This document shows positions 7,881-16,482 of a stretch of DNA of 64,000 nucleotides, in pieces (the stretch's first letter is position 1; every line of letters starts with the position of its first letter). The notes beneath the pieces were generated by a model. That model was not told the origin of the DNA. It made no database searches and was given only the letters and a program-made list of their open reading frames with translations. A program made the translations under genes and the position numbers. The DNA is taken from positions 1 to 64,000 of the forward strand of contig NZ_JAJUFQ010000008.1 in assembly GCF_029263665.1 (NCBI RefSeq), written 5' to 3'. This DNA is from Halomonas sp. (lineage in GTDB: Bacteria > Pseudomonadota > Gammaproteobacteria > Pseudomonadales > Halomonadaceae).

Positions 7881-9053
7881 TCACTCGATGATGTTGAACT
7901 GGTCGAAGTACTGCTCGTTGAGCTCGAGACCCAGCCCCGGCACATCGTCATCAAGATCGAGGAAACCATCCACCGGCTCTGGATCGCCCTTGAACAGGTA
8001 GTAGAACAGCTCGTTGCCGATCTCGACGTCATGCACCGGGAAGAACTCGGACATGGGCGAGGCCAGTGAGGCCATGGTCAGGTGATAGTTGTGCATCTGT
8101 CCGGCGTGAGGAATCACCGGCACGCTGAACGACTCGGCGATAGCGTTGATCTTGCGCGCTGCCGTGATGCCACCGACGCGGTTGGTGTCGTACTGAACCA
8201 CCGACACCGCGCGCTGCTCGAGCAACTGACGGAAGCCATAGTGGGTGAACTCGTGCTCGCCACCGGAAATCGGGATGCTGGTCAGCTTGTTGAGTTCGAC
8301 ATAGCCATCGATGTCGTCAGCGATCACCGGCTCTTCCAGCCATCGCGGCTGAAAGCGCTCCAGTTTGGGCAGGATGCGTTTGGCGTACTCCAGGTTCCAG
8401 CCCATATAGCATTCGAGCATCAGGTCGATGTCCTCACCGATGACCTCACGCACCGCCGCCACACTGTTGAGGTTCTCGCGGACGCCCTGCGGGCCGTCCT
8501 TGGGGCCATAGCCGAAGCGCATCTTCATCGCCTTGAAGCCCTGGTCGAGGTAGGACTGAGCCTCACGCTGCATCTCGTTCAGGTCGGTGCGATAGAGCTT
8601 GGAGGCGTAGCAGGGAATCTTCTCCTTGGTGCGCCCACCAAGGAGTTTGAACACTGGCTTGCCCAATGCCTTGCCCATCACGTCCCAAATGGCGATATCA
8701 ACACCGGAGATCGCTGCCATGCCGATGCCCTTGCGGCCCCAGGCATGGGTCGAGCGATACATGCGTTGCCACAGGTATTCGTAGTCGAAAGGATCCTGGC
8801 CAATGACCAGCGGTGTCAGGTACTGGTCGATGATGGCCTTGGCGATACGTGGTGCCAAGGCCACATTGCCGAGGCCGACAATGCCGCTGTCGGTCTCGAC
8901 TTCCACGGTGGTCCAGCCGTGAAAACGGAAGGTGCCCATGGAATCGCCCCGGTCCCACAGCTCATCCATGGCGTTGGAACAGAAGTGTGGCTGTGGTGGA
9001 ACCGTATGTCCTTTCCACTCGAAAACCCGGGTACGAACGTTGGTTATTTTCAT
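7881..9053 (-). CDS. Enolase-superfamily sugar-acid dehydratase (rhamnonate-dehydratase-like)
   Basis: A 390-residue mandelate racemase/muconate lactonizing family protein. The lid domain is N-terminal and the barrel begins near residue 130 (KPVFKLLGG). Apparent metal ligands are Glu214 (LMLECYMG), Glu240/241 (WLEEP) and Glu266 followed by His267 (GGEHEF); His316 (IPHAGQMH) is the probable acid/base. The same order (ligand strand, EE, SGEH, PHG) occurs in L-rhamnonate dehydratase, but this protein has Glu where that family usually has Asp in the first ligand, and KMRF rather than a classic KxK. It would dehydrate an aldonate to a 2-keto-3-deoxy acid. Substrate stereochemistry cannot be read from sequence alone. 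Confidence 0.83.
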   Translation of the reverse strand: MKITNVRTRVFEWKGHTVPPQPHFCSNAMDELWDRGDSMGTFRFHGWTTVEVETDSGIVGLGNVALAPRIAKAIIDQYLTPLVIGQDPFDYEYLWQRMYRSTHAWGRKGIGMAAISGVDIAIWDVMGKALGKPVFKLLGGRTKEKIPCYASKLYRTDLNEMQREAQSYLDQGFKAMKMRFGYGPKDGPQGVRENLNSVAAVREVIGEDIDLMLECYMGWNLEYAKRILPKLERFQPRWLEEPVIADDIDGYVELNKLTSIPISGGEHEFTHYGFRQLLEQRAVSVVQYDTNRVGGITAARKINAIAESFSVPVIPHAGQMHNYHLTMASLASPMSEFFPVHDVEIGNELFYYLFKGDPEPVDGFLDLDDDVPGLGLELNEQYFDQFNIIE

Positions 9054-9098
9054 ATTGTCGTTCCTTGATGTCGCCTGCTCAGGGGGGAAGTTGGCGGC

Positions 9099-10094
9099 TT
9101 ACTGCGAACACATGGCCTTGACCAGATTGAAGGCATTGCGGGTTGGCGTGAGATTGGCCTTGCCCTGGCCGGCGATATCGAAGGCCGTGCCATGCGCAGG
9201 AGAGCCCACTGGCAGGGGTAGGCCACCGAGGATGGTGACCCCCTTGTCGAAGCCGAGCATCTTGATGGCAATCTGGCCCTGGTCGTGGAACATGGTCACT
9301 ACGGCATCCAGTTCGCCATCACGAGCCTTGAGAAACACTGTATCGGCAGGGAAGGGGCCCACGATCGGATAACCTTGGCTGCGGCACTTCTCTACGGCAG
9401 GCGCAATGATGTCGATTTCTTCACGGCCGCAGGTGCCGCCCTCGCCGGCGTGTGGATTGAAGCCCGCCACGGCCACGCGGGGAGCGTCGAAGCCAGCCTT
9501 GCGCAGTGTGTCGTGGATCAGAGTGGCGGCGGAGATGATACGTTCTTCGGTGATGTAGGTATGCGCGTCCTTGAGCGGCACATGCGATGAGATACGCGAG
9601 GTCCACAGGGTTCCCAGCGTGTTGAACTCACTGAAGAAGTCAGTCACTCCCAGCTTGTTGACGAACCAGTGCAGCTCATCCTCGTGGCCCAGCCCACCCA
9701 GCTTCATGGCGTACTTGTTGAGTGGCCCGAAGCAGATACCATCAACCTCTCCAGCCTTGTAGCCCTCGATGCAGCGATCCAGCACCGCGAGCACGGAAGC
9801 GCCTCCATGCTCATTGGCTTCGGCATAGGCGGTTTGTTCTTGCGCCACGGTATCCATTTCCAGGAACACCGGAGTGTCGTACTTGCGAGCCTCGGTGAAG
9901 GTGGTGACTTCGGGTAGCTCGATAGTGACGCCAGCCACACGTTGTCCTTCTTCCCACAGCCAGCGGTCACCGATCAGGACAGTATGGGTATCGGCAAAGA
10001 CCTCATTTTCAGCGAACAGCTTGGCGATCAGTTCCGGACCAATACCACCGGGATCGCCCAGGGTGACGGCAATGACAGGTGTGTTGTTATGCAT
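9099..10094 (-). CDS. PdxA2-type NAD-dependent dehydrogenase
   Basis: A 331-residue member of the PdxA family (4-hydroxythreonine-4-phosphate dehydrogenase and relatives). It has TLGDPGGIGPE at the N-terminus, His137 in GLGHEDEL, and three metal histidines matching the family order at His171 (SSHVPLKDA), His215 (GFNPHAGEGG) and His270 (MFHDQGQ). PdxA2 proteins outside the pyridoxine pathway decarboxylate phosphorylated four-carbon sugar acids, usually beside a DUF1537 kinase. No such kinase is in this window. Lying between the TRAP genes and the dehydratase, it is almost certainly catabolic rather than vitamin B6 biosynthetic. Its true substrate here is unknown. Confidence 0.85.
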   Translation of the reverse strand: MHNNTPVIAVTLGDPGGIGPELIAKLFAENEVFADTHTVLIGDRWLWEEGQRVAGVTIELPEVTTFTEARKYDTPVFLEMDTVAQEQTAYAEANEHGGASVLAVLDRCIEGYKAGEVDGICFGPLNKYAMKLGGLGHEDELHWFVNKLGVTDFFSEFNTLGTLWTSRISSHVPLKDAHTYITEERIISAATLIHDTLRKAGFDAPRVAVAGFNPHAGEGGTCGREEIDIIAPAVEKCRSQGYPIVGPFPADTVFLKARDGELDAVVTMFHDQGQIAIKMLGFDKGVTILGGLPLPVGSPAHGTAFDIAGQGKANLTPTRNAFNLVKAMCSQ

Positions 10095-10104
10095 GTTGTT
10101 TTCC

Positions 10105-11388
10105 TTATCCGTAGAAGACGTTGACGAGGCTCATCGGGATGGCTGGTACATAGGTGACCAGCATCAGCACCAGGAACAGCACGAAGATCATCGGCAGGTT
10201 GACTTTGGTGGTCTGCCACATATCGGTTCTGGCAATCGAGCAAGCCGTGGCCAGTACTGAGGCCACTGGTGGTGTCTGCTGACCGATGGCCAGGTTGAGG
10301 GTCAAGATCAGGCCGAAGTGGATCGGGTCGATACCGATCTGGTTGATTAGCGGCATGACGATCGGTACCACCAGGATGATGGCGGCAGCACCGTGCAGGA
10401 ACATGCCCAGTAACAGCAGCAGGATGTTGAGCAATGCCAGTACTGCTACGGGATCGCTGGTAATGGACGTGATCTCGCTAGCCAATTGCTGCGGTAGCTG
10501 CATTTCGGTGAGGAACAGGCCGAGAATGGCAGAGGTAGCGACAAGCAGCATCACGACGGCGGTCTGGATCACACCTTCAATAACCGCACGGTAGAGGATC
10601 TTGAGATTGAGCTCGCGATAGACCAGTCCACCGATGACCAGTGCGGCAAGGACTGCAATGCCAGCCCCCTCGGTTGCCGTAACGAAACCGCCGAAGATGC
10701 CACCCAGAATGATGACAGGCAGCAACAGCGCCCAGAAAGCCTCCTTGAATGCCTTGCCGAGGCGTGACAGCGAGAAGGCTTCCTCACGCGGCAGATTGTA
10801 CTTCACTGCATAGTAGTAACAGGCGCCGGCGAGACCCACACCGCCCAGAATGCCGGGGATGATGCCCGCCACGAACAGCTTGACGATGGAAGTATCAGCG
10901 ATGGCGCCATACAGGATCATCGACAGCGACGGCGGAATGATGATCGCCAGCGAGGCCGACGATGAGGTAATCGCCGCCGAGAAGTTAGGGTTGTACTTTC
11001 GCCGCTTCATCTCCGGAATCAACACCGATCCAGTTGCCGCAACATCGGCCACCGCTGAGCCTGAAATTTCGGCGAAGAACATCGATACGCCGACATTGAC
11101 CATCGCCAGGCCGCCGCGCACGAAACCGACCATGGCCGAGACCAGGTTGATCAGACGCATCGAGATACCAGAGGTGTTCATCAAGGCTCCTGCAAAGATG
11201 AACAGTGGAATGGCAATCAGCGGGAACTTGGTGGCACCGTTGAACAAGGTCAGCGGTATGTTGACCAGTGCATCAGCGCCCATGTAGAAGAAGGCGCCGA
11301 CGACACCCACCACCCCAATGGCCACGGCAATTGGCACATTGATCAGGACCAACGCGAACAGTGCCGCAATCACTATCAACAGGGTCAT
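10105..11388 (-). CDS. TRAP transporter large membrane subunit (DctM), second system
   Basis: A 427-residue DctM protein starting MTLLIVIAALFALVLINVPIAVAIG. Family motifs include EISGSAVADVAATGSVLIP, IIIPPSLSMILYG and GQQTPPVASVL. It forms the ion-coupled channel of the first TRAP system of the operon. Its start overlaps the DctQ stop by four bases and its stop is 10 bases before the PdxA2 start. It differs clearly from the DctM at 1781-3061, so the two systems are not a recent duplication. Confidence 0.93.
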   Translation of the reverse strand: MTLLIVIAALFALVLINVPIAVAIGVVGVVGAFFYMGADALVNIPLTLFNGATKFPLIAIPLFIFAGALMNTSGISMRLINLVSAMVGFVRGGLAMVNVGVSMFFAEISGSAVADVAATGSVLIPEMKRRKYNPNFSAAITSSSASLAIIIPPSLSMILYGAIADTSIVKLFVAGIIPGILGGVGLAGACYYYAVKYNLPREEAFSLSRLGKAFKEAFWALLLPVIILGGIFGGFVTATEGAGIAVLAALVIGGLVYRELNLKILYRAVIEGVIQTAVVMLLVATSAILGLFLTEMQLPQQLASEITSITSDPVAVLALLNILLLLLGMFLHGAAAIILVVPIVMPLINQIGIDPIHFGLILTLNLAIGQQTPPVASVLATACSIARTDMWQTTKVNLPMIFVLFLVLMLVTYVPAIPMSLVNVFYG

Positions 11389-12002
11389 GAGCGGTGCTCC
11401 TTGAGGTCTTCTTCGGCAATGCGAATCGCTTCTTCGATGGCTTCTTCTTCACTGTCGATACCGGAGCGCATCTTGTGCCATGCCATGGGCATGCTGAGTA
11501 GCTCGCAGACAATGAACAACGCCGCACTGATCGGGATGACCGACTGGGTGACATCCAGGCCAATGGATGGCAGCGACACCAGTGTGTCCCAGGCCAGTAC
11601 CTCGAGTACCTTGTAGCCGTACCAGGCGACTACCGCGAAGAAACCCACCACGATGACTTCCGAGAGCATGAACAAAGTGCTGCGTATAGCGGGGGGGGCA
11701 CGTGACACTATTCCGGGGAACCCCATGTGGGAGCGCTTTAGTGCTGCCAGACAGGCGCCGTAGAAACTCAGCCAGGCGAGGTTGATCGAGGCCACTTCGT
11801 CGTACCAAGGCAGAGAGCCGCCAAACATGCGCAGGGCTACCGCTGTCAGCACGGTAATGGTCAGGGCCAGTAACAGCCCCACAGTAAAGACTTCCAGCAG
11901 CCGTTCGAGGACCCGGCGCAACTGATCGATCGCTGGCATCGCATCTCTCCCGTGCGCGGTTGCCATAGAGGGCGCCTTGCTGGCGCCCGCATGCGTTGTC
12001 AT
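11385..12002 (-). CDS. TRAP transporter small membrane subunit (DctQ), second system
   Basis: A 205-residue DctQ protein. A hydrophilic 35-residue N-terminus precedes four membrane segments (first at VFTVGLLLALTITVLTAVALRMFGG), then the SHMGFPGIV loop and a charged C-terminal tail rich in Glu and Ile (SEEEAIEEAIRIAEEDLKEH) that could form an amphipathic helix. It couples DctM and the binding protein at 12007-12996, from which it is separated by four bases. Confidence 0.88.
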   Translation of the reverse strand: MTTHAGASKAPSMATAHGRDAMPAIDQLRRVLERLLEVFTVGLLLALTITVLTAVALRMFGGSLPWYDEVASINLAWLSFYGACLAALKRSHMGFPGIVSRAPPAIRSTLFMLSEVIVVGFFAVVAWYGYKVLEVLAWDTLVSLPSIGLDVTQSVIPISAALFIVCELLSMPMAWHKMRSGIDSEEEAIEEAIRIAEEDLKEHRS

Positions 12003-12006
12003 TGAC

Positions 12007-12996
12007 TCACTCCTCTGCCAGTGACAAGGCTCGGTCGATCAACTCCTGACCGCCTTCCACCTGCTCGGCATAGGCCTCGTACACAGGGCGACTGGACTCG
12101 ACAAAGGCAGCGCGATCCACCTGATTGACCTGCATGCCTGCATCTTCAAGAGTGGTGACCAGCTCGTTATCCAATTCCAGACCCTTGGCCAGGGCCCACT
12201 GCTGGGTTTCGGCTGCCGATTCCTGGATAGCGCTCTGTACATCGTCAGGCAGTGATTCCCAGCCTTTGGCACTGGCCGTCAGCCAGATCGGCGAGTAGAC
12301 ATGGTTGGAGAGAGAAAGGTAGTCCTGTACTTCCTGAAACTTGGCCCCATCGACATTGGAGAGAGGGTTCTCTTGCCCGTCGACGACTCCAGTCTGCAAG
12401 GCGACGAAGACCTCGGAGAAGGCCATCGGCGTGGGGTTGGCGCCCCAGGTCTTGAACATCAGTGTGCGCCACTCGCTCTGCGGGGTGCGGATCTTCAGCC
12501 CATCCAGGTCTTCCGGTACATTGATCGCCCGTTTGCTGTTGGTGATCTGGCGGAAGCCATTCTCCCAGGTCGAGACAAGGTGCAGGCCTTTTTCCTCGGC
12601 ATCCTGGGCCAGGTCAGTCATGACGATGTCCTTGTCGATGCGCAGCAGGTGGTCGCGGTCCTTGACCAGGAAGGGCAGATCAAACAGCGCGAAGCTCGGC
12701 GCAACAGTTGGCATGATCGAGGAGATGCCCGCCAGGTCGACGGTGCCCAGGCGCAGTTTCTGCAGCAACTGCCTTTCATCTCCGATTTGACCACTATGGT
12801 AATACTCGACCTGATGGGCATCGCCCAAGCGTTCCTGCAATAGGTCAGTGAAGTGCTGTGCTGTCAGGCCTTGAAGACTGTGCGGAGTGCCGCCGATAGC
12901 AAACACGATCTTGTCGGCCAGGGCAGAAGTGGAAAAGGTTGCCAGCAGTGGAGCGATCATCAGTGCTGAAAGCTTGAGCGACGTGCCTCGTTTCAT
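12007..12996 (-). CDS. TRAP solute-binding protein, first gene of the sugar-acid operon
   Basis: A 329-residue DctP protein. Its signal peptide is MKRGTSLKLSALMIAPLLATFSTSALA-D, with AGGAG eight bases before the ATG at 12996; a longer frame to 13041 lacks such a site. Features are KIVFAIGGTPHSLQGLTAQHF, DLDGLKIRTPQSEW with the substrate-contacting arginine, and EVFVALQTGVVDGQENPL. It is the promoter-proximal gene of the 13-gene run, directly downstream of the operator and promoter at 13053-13123, so it should be the most abundant product. Confidence 0.93.
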   Translation of the reverse strand: MKRGTSLKLSALMIAPLLATFSTSALADKIVFAIGGTPHSLQGLTAQHFTDLLQERLGDAHQVEYYHSGQIGDERQLLQKLRLGTVDLAGISSIMPTVAPSFALFDLPFLVKDRDHLLRIDKDIVMTDLAQDAEEKGLHLVSTWENGFRQITNSKRAINVPEDLDGLKIRTPQSEWRTLMFKTWGANPTPMAFSEVFVALQTGVVDGQENPLSNVDGAKFQEVQDYLSLSNHVYSPIWLTASAKGWESLPDDVQSAIQESAAETQQWALAKGLELDNELVTTLEDAGMQVNQVDRAAFVESSRPVYEAYAEQVEGGQELIDRALSLAEE

Positions 12997-13052
12997 TATG
13001 CGTCTCCTGAGTCCATCTGTGTTATTGGGTTTGTGGTGCAACAGAAGGAGGT

Positions 13053-13081
13053 CTGGTCTGGTGGTAGGATTACCAGACCAG
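13053..13081. promoter_or_regulatory. Palindromic operator for the divergent GntR regulator
   Basis: A perfect inverted repeat, CTGGTCTGGT (13053-13062), nine-base spacer, ACCAGACCAG (13072-13081), lies just downstream of the proposed leftward promoter and upstream of the first TRAP gene. A nested TGGT/ACCA core fits FCD-type GntR regulators, though its N6 spacing is longer than the usual N2-N3. A weaker copy, TGGACT-N7-AGACCA at 13249-13267, precedes the regulator gene itself. Confidence 0.7.
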
Positions 13082-13093
13082 TTTGTGAGGTAT

Positions 13094-13123
13094 AATCTAG
13101 ATAGTGTTTTGTCGAAGGGTCAA
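13094..13123 (-). promoter_or_regulatory. Candidate sigma-70 promoter of the sugar-acid operon
   Basis: On the minus strand, TTGACC (13123-13118, five of six to consensus) is followed after 18 bases by TAGATT (13099-13094, four of six). Initiation would fall near 13087, putting the palindrome at 13053-13081 in the first transcribed bases, a repression geometry. Confidence 0.45.
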
Positions 13124-13322
13124 GCGGAAATATCCTGCTCCCTCTTTTGAGGGATGTGCGTATCTCGCGCTTGGTGTGTATACGAAACATGGCCATAAGA
13201 TGATATTTTCTTCAGTTCATGACGTGGGATTGAGGTTGGATCAATAAGTGGACTAGTATTTAGACCAGTGGGGGGCGAATTGTGGACTCGGCTATGCATA
13301 AGGAACGGCACAGGGGACTGAC

Positions 13323-14054
13323 ATGCAAACTACTGCCTTCGCGTTCGAAAAAACGCTGACCAACAAGACCAAGAAGGACATCCTGGCCGAAAAGCTGGTG
13401 GGTATGATCCTCAATGGATTACTGCGCGATGGTGATGTGTTGCCAAGCGAGCGTGAGCTATCTCAGCTGTTTGGTGTCAGTCGTGAGACAGTGCGTGGTG
13501 CCATTTCTCAGGTCAGTGCTTATGGCCTGATCAATGTTTCTCACGGCAGCAAGACAAGAATCTGTGCCAGCGAGAGCGATCTTGTTACCTACCGCAAGCG
13601 CGAGGTAGATGACAGTAGCTACTTCGCCAATCGCTTCGACATCGATTCCGTATTTGAAAGTCGTTTTGTGGTTGAAGCTGCTATTGCGCGGCGCGCAGCG
13701 ATGAACATCGACGACAGGGGGATTCAGGCGCTGGAAAGTATGCTGGAGGCCCAGGCGGGCATGTTTGATGCCCCAGTTCTCCACTTCCAGCTGTCGGATG
13801 AAAGCTTTCACAAGCTGATTTCGGAGTATGCGCGCAATGAGATCCTCGCCGGTTACTCCGAGGATCTGTTTGGCTTTGCTCTGAAGATTCGCCGCCTGAT
13901 ACTGCAGGAACCAGGTGGTGTCGAACAGAGTTATCGAGAGCACTGCCATATCGTTGATGCACTTAAGCAGCGTGATCCTGATGCTGCTGAACGCGCCATG
14001 CTGGCTCATATCGATAGCATCTACCGTACGACCCGGGAAAAATTGGTCAAGTAG
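13323..14054 (+). CDS. GntR-family (FadR/FCD) transcriptional regulator
   Basis: A 243-residue regulator. The winged helix is at residues 17-80, with LPSERELSQLFGVSRETVRGAISQVSAYGLI as the recognition region. A C-terminal FCD ligand domain contains the metal-site residues in FHKLI and REHCHIVDALKQRD. FCD regulators usually bind carboxylic or sugar acids and are released from DNA by them. The gene is divergent from the 13-gene sugar-acid operon, and the palindrome between them is its likely operator. The start ATG has an AGGGGA site about four bases away. The convergent ROK gene stops six bases beyond its end. The inducer is unknown, presumably the imported acid or a pathway intermediate. Confidence 0.92.
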   Translation: MQTTAFAFEKTLTNKTKKDILAEKLVGMILNGLLRDGDVLPSERELSQLFGVSRETVRGAISQVSAYGLINVSHGSKTRICASESDLVTYRKREVDDSSYFANRFDIDSVFESRFVVEAAIARRAAMNIDDRGIQALESMLEAQAGMFDAPVLHFQLSDESFHKLISEYARNEILAGYSEDLFGFALKIRRLILQEPGGVEQSYREHCHIVDALKQRDPDAAERAMLAHIDSIYRTTREKLVK

Positions 14055-14060
14055 GCTGGC

Positions 14061-15266
14061 CTATACCAGATCGTTGCTGCCATGAATGACGGTGGCCAGT
14101 ACTTGTGCTGCCGCTCCGCGGGCAGCAACAAAGGTGGCGTCATCGAGTATGCGCAGACGTACCTTCTGCCCATTGCCGAGCAAACGGTTCTGATTGGCTG
14201 CGAAGTAACGTTGGGCGGGAGCAAGAAAGGCAGGGCCCAGTTGCACCAGGGAACCTCCGAGAACAATTTCGGCAGCATTCTGGGTATGGTGCAGGTTGAG
14301 CAATAGAATGCCCAGGGTTTCACCCGCTCGCCTCAGAACGTATTGAACGTCTTCATCATGCTGCCTCGCGCTTATCGCATCGACGAGGTTGATGTCTTCA
14401 GCAATCCCTAGGGCCGCGCGGATTGCCCAGCCACTGGCAAGAGTCTCTGCACAACCTCTGTTTCCACAATGACAATATTGGCCATTGGGTTGTAGTACCG
14501 TGTGTCCAATCTCTCCGGCTAATCCCTGTGCTCCCCGGGAAAGCTGGGGAGGGCTCTGATCCGTCACCATCCCTCCGCCGATGCCTGTACCAAGGCTGAC
14601 GTAAGCCAATGAATGAGGAATATTGCCGGTACGAAAATAGAGCTCACCGAAGGCCGCGGACTTGGCCTCGTTGTCCATCAGCCAGATGCTTGTGGCCTCG
14701 GGAACCAAGGGACGTATCAGATCCAGAAAGCGAACATCCTGCCAATTCAGGTTGGGAGCCAGGCGCAATACTGGGGCTGCAGGGTCGACAGGACCAGGAA
14801 GTGCGATGCCAATACCCAGGCAATGACGATCAGCCATGCTGGGGCGTGCCTTCAGTTCCTTGAGCAACTGGGCCAGGGTATGAGCGGTTGCTTCAGGGGA
14901 CGCCGGAAGAACCTGCTCGTGGTGGGACTCGATGATGTTGCCAGACAATGTGCAGGCGACCAGGCGCAGGCCATGTACACCCACTTCTGCACCGAGTAGG
15001 GCGAAGTGTTCGTCGTTGAGATGCAAGGCGCGTCCGGGACGCCCGCCACTGCTCTTGTGCAGTTCTCCCTCACTCAGCCAGCCTTGGCCCAGCAGCGTCT
15101 GCACACTGTTGCCGACGGTCGCTTTGGTGAGCTGGGCTTGGGTGGCGATATCGGCTCGGGTCAGGCCGGGGGTCTGACGAATCATCTCAAGGATGGCGCT
15201 GCGGTTGAGCCGCTTGAGATAATGCAGGTCGCCCGTTCGGTGGGGCGGCAAATAAACGATAGACAT
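14061..15266 (-). CDS. ROK-family repressor, XylR-like
   Basis: A 401-residue ROK (NagC/XylR) regulator. The N-terminal MarR-like helix-turn-helix is at about 25-65 (GLTRADIATQAQLTKATVGNSVQTLL). The sugar-kinase-like body holds a degenerate ATP loop and the ROK zinc motif with Cys265, Cys267 and Cys272 (CHCGNRGC) after GEIGH. ROK repressors with this layout bind sugars and dissociate from DNA. It is divergent from a xylose-dehydrogenase-like gene. The palindrome TTAGTTT-N7-AAACTAA between them resembles the xyl operators bound by XylR of Gram-positive bacteria, so xylose or a related pentose is the probable effector. Confidence 0.9.
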   Translation of the reverse strand: MSIVYLPPHRTGDLHYLKRLNRSAILEMIRQTPGLTRADIATQAQLTKATVGNSVQTLLGQGWLSEGELHKSSGGRPGRALHLNDEHFALLGAEVGVHGLRLVACTLSGNIIESHHEQVLPASPEATAHTLAQLLKELKARPSMADRHCLGIGIALPGPVDPAAPVLRLAPNLNWQDVRFLDLIRPLVPEATSIWLMDNEAKSAAFGELYFRTGNIPHSLAYVSLGTGIGGGMVTDQSPPQLSRGAQGLAGEIGHTVLQPNGQYCHCGNRGCAETLASGWAIRAALGIAEDINLVDAISARQHDEDVQYVLRRAGETLGILLLNLHHTQNAAEIVLGGSLVQLGPAFLAPAQRYFAANQNRLLGNGQKVRLRILDDATFVAARGAAAQVLATVIHGSNDLV

Positions 15267-15478
15267 TGATGCGTGGGTGCCTTCTGGTGCAGGCCGAAGG
15301 AAATAGCGCTACCGGCTGTCCTCAAGAATCGAATATCAAGCCTACCCGGTTTTGCTCAGGATTTCTGCTTCTATACCAAGGTCTGATTGTGAAGGTTGGG
15401 CAGGATTTCTCATGCTGTTGTTAGTTTAGAAAGAAAACTAAGACTAAGCATATACATGCAAAGATGGGTGGAGACTGT
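15267..15478. promoter_or_regulatory. Divergent ROK/xylose-dehydrogenase intergenic region with XylR-type operator
   Basis: This 212-base divergent control region holds the perfect palindrome TTAGTTT (15421-15427), seven-base spacer, AAACTAA (15435-15441). A TATACA hexamer lies 9 bases downstream at 15451-15456 and a GGAG ribosome site sits before the ATG at 15479. The half-site matches the XylR operator core TTAGTTT/AAACTAA. Confidence 0.65.
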
Positions 15479-16249
15479 ATGGGTAATCTGGTGGCGCAAT
15501 ATCCCAGCCTTGAAGGCAAGGTGGTGCTGATCACCGGCGGTGGTAGCGGCATCGGGGCTGAGATGACTCGGGCCTTTCACCGTCAAGGAGCCCGAGTGGC
15601 CTTCATTGATATCGATGATGCTGCCAGTCAGGCGTTGGTGGAAGAATTGAAGGCCGAGACGGGCAGGGAGCCTTGCTACCGGTCCTGCGACATTCGGGAT
15701 ATCACCGCCTTGCAGACCGTCATCGCTGAACTGGGTGAAACCCTGGGGCCGATCCAGGTGCTGGTCAACAATGCCGCCAATGATGACCGCCATCGCTGGG
15801 ATGAAGTGGATGTCGCTTACTGGGATGAGCGCATGTCACTCAACCTGCGGCCGATGTTCTTTGCTGCCCAGGCCGTTGCCCCGCAGATGATCGCGGCACA
15901 GGGTGGTTCGATTATCAATCTCGGCTCTGTCAGCGTACGCATGGCGCATGCAGACCTGTCGGTCTATGTCACGGCCAAGGCGGCGATCCATGGATTGACC
16001 CGCTCATTGGCCAGGGAACTGGGTGTGCACAATATTCGCGTCAATACCATGGTCCCGGGCGCTGTCATGACGGAACGCCAGTTGCAGCACTGGATCGGAC
16101 CGCAGGAAGAAGCCGACATCCAGGCTCGCCAGTGTCTGAAAATGCGCCTTGAACCCCAGCATGTCGCTCCCTTGGCGTTATTCCTGGCCAGCTCTGACAG
16201 TGTGGCGATCACTGCTCAAGCGTTGCCCGTCGATGGTGGGTGGGCATGA
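15479..16249 (+). CDS. xylB: D-xylose 1-dehydrogenase (NAD), Caulobacter XylB-like SDR
   Basis: A 256-residue short-chain dehydrogenase. The cofactor motif TGGGSGIG is at 19-26; Asp44 in FIDID suggests NAD preference. The structural NNAA is at 97-100, and Asn122, Ser150, Tyr163 and Lys167 form the catalytic tetrad (YVTAK). Several stretches match my recollection of Caulobacter XylB, including NDDRH after the NNAA motif, AYWDER and the C-terminal AQCLK segment, so oxidation of D-xylose (or L-arabinose) to its lactone is the best call. The ATG at 15479 has GGAG seven bases upstream; the ORF could extend five codons further. It lies beside a ROK regulator and upstream of a sugar porter. Note that the symbol xylB also denotes xylulokinase in enterics. 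Confidence 0.82.
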   Translation: MGNLVAQYPSLEGKVVLITGGGSGIGAEMTRAFHRQGARVAFIDIDDAASQALVEELKAETGREPCYRSCDIRDITALQTVIAELGETLGPIQVLVNNAANDDRHRWDEVDVAYWDERMSLNLRPMFFAAQAVAPQMIAAQGGSIINLGSVSVRMAHADLSVYVTAKAAIHGLTRSLARELGVHNIRVNTMVPGAVMTERQLQHWIGPQEEADIQARQCLKMRLEPQHVAPLALFLASSDSVAITAQALPVDGGWA

Positions 16250-16339
16250 GGGCCGGGGGGGGCGAAGAGCGACAGCGACAGAAGAAGGGTGGCAGAACAT
16301 GGAAACACCTCTTCTGGTGTGTCAGGGCAAAGAGGTATG

Positions 16340-16366
16340 CTTAATTAATTCATTAAATTAACTAAG
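16340..16366. promoter_or_regulatory. Second candidate ROK operator, upstream of sugar porter
   Basis: An AT-rich imperfect palindrome, CTTAATTAATT (16340-16350), five-base spacer, AATTAACTAAG (16356-16366), with 10 of 11 arm positions paired. The outer CTTA/CTAAG arms share the TTAG/CTAA core of the operator at 15421-15441. It lies 117 bases before the transporter start, in a region much richer in AT than its surroundings. Confidence 0.5.
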
Positions 16367-16482
16367 GTGCTGATGCATCTATCGATAACACGCCATCCAT
16401 ATAGCGATTAGGAGCACAACAATGACAATGTCTGCCTGGTCTCTGAACCTGAGCGAAAGTGCCTGTGTCGAGGAGGCTACCG

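Noticed and set aside
9099..10094. Pyridoxine biosynthesis pdxA
   Set aside because: The gene lies inside a TRAP/dehydratase catabolic operon with no pdxJ, ksgA or surA neighbour and has PdxA2-type sequence, so a vitamin B6 role is unlikely.
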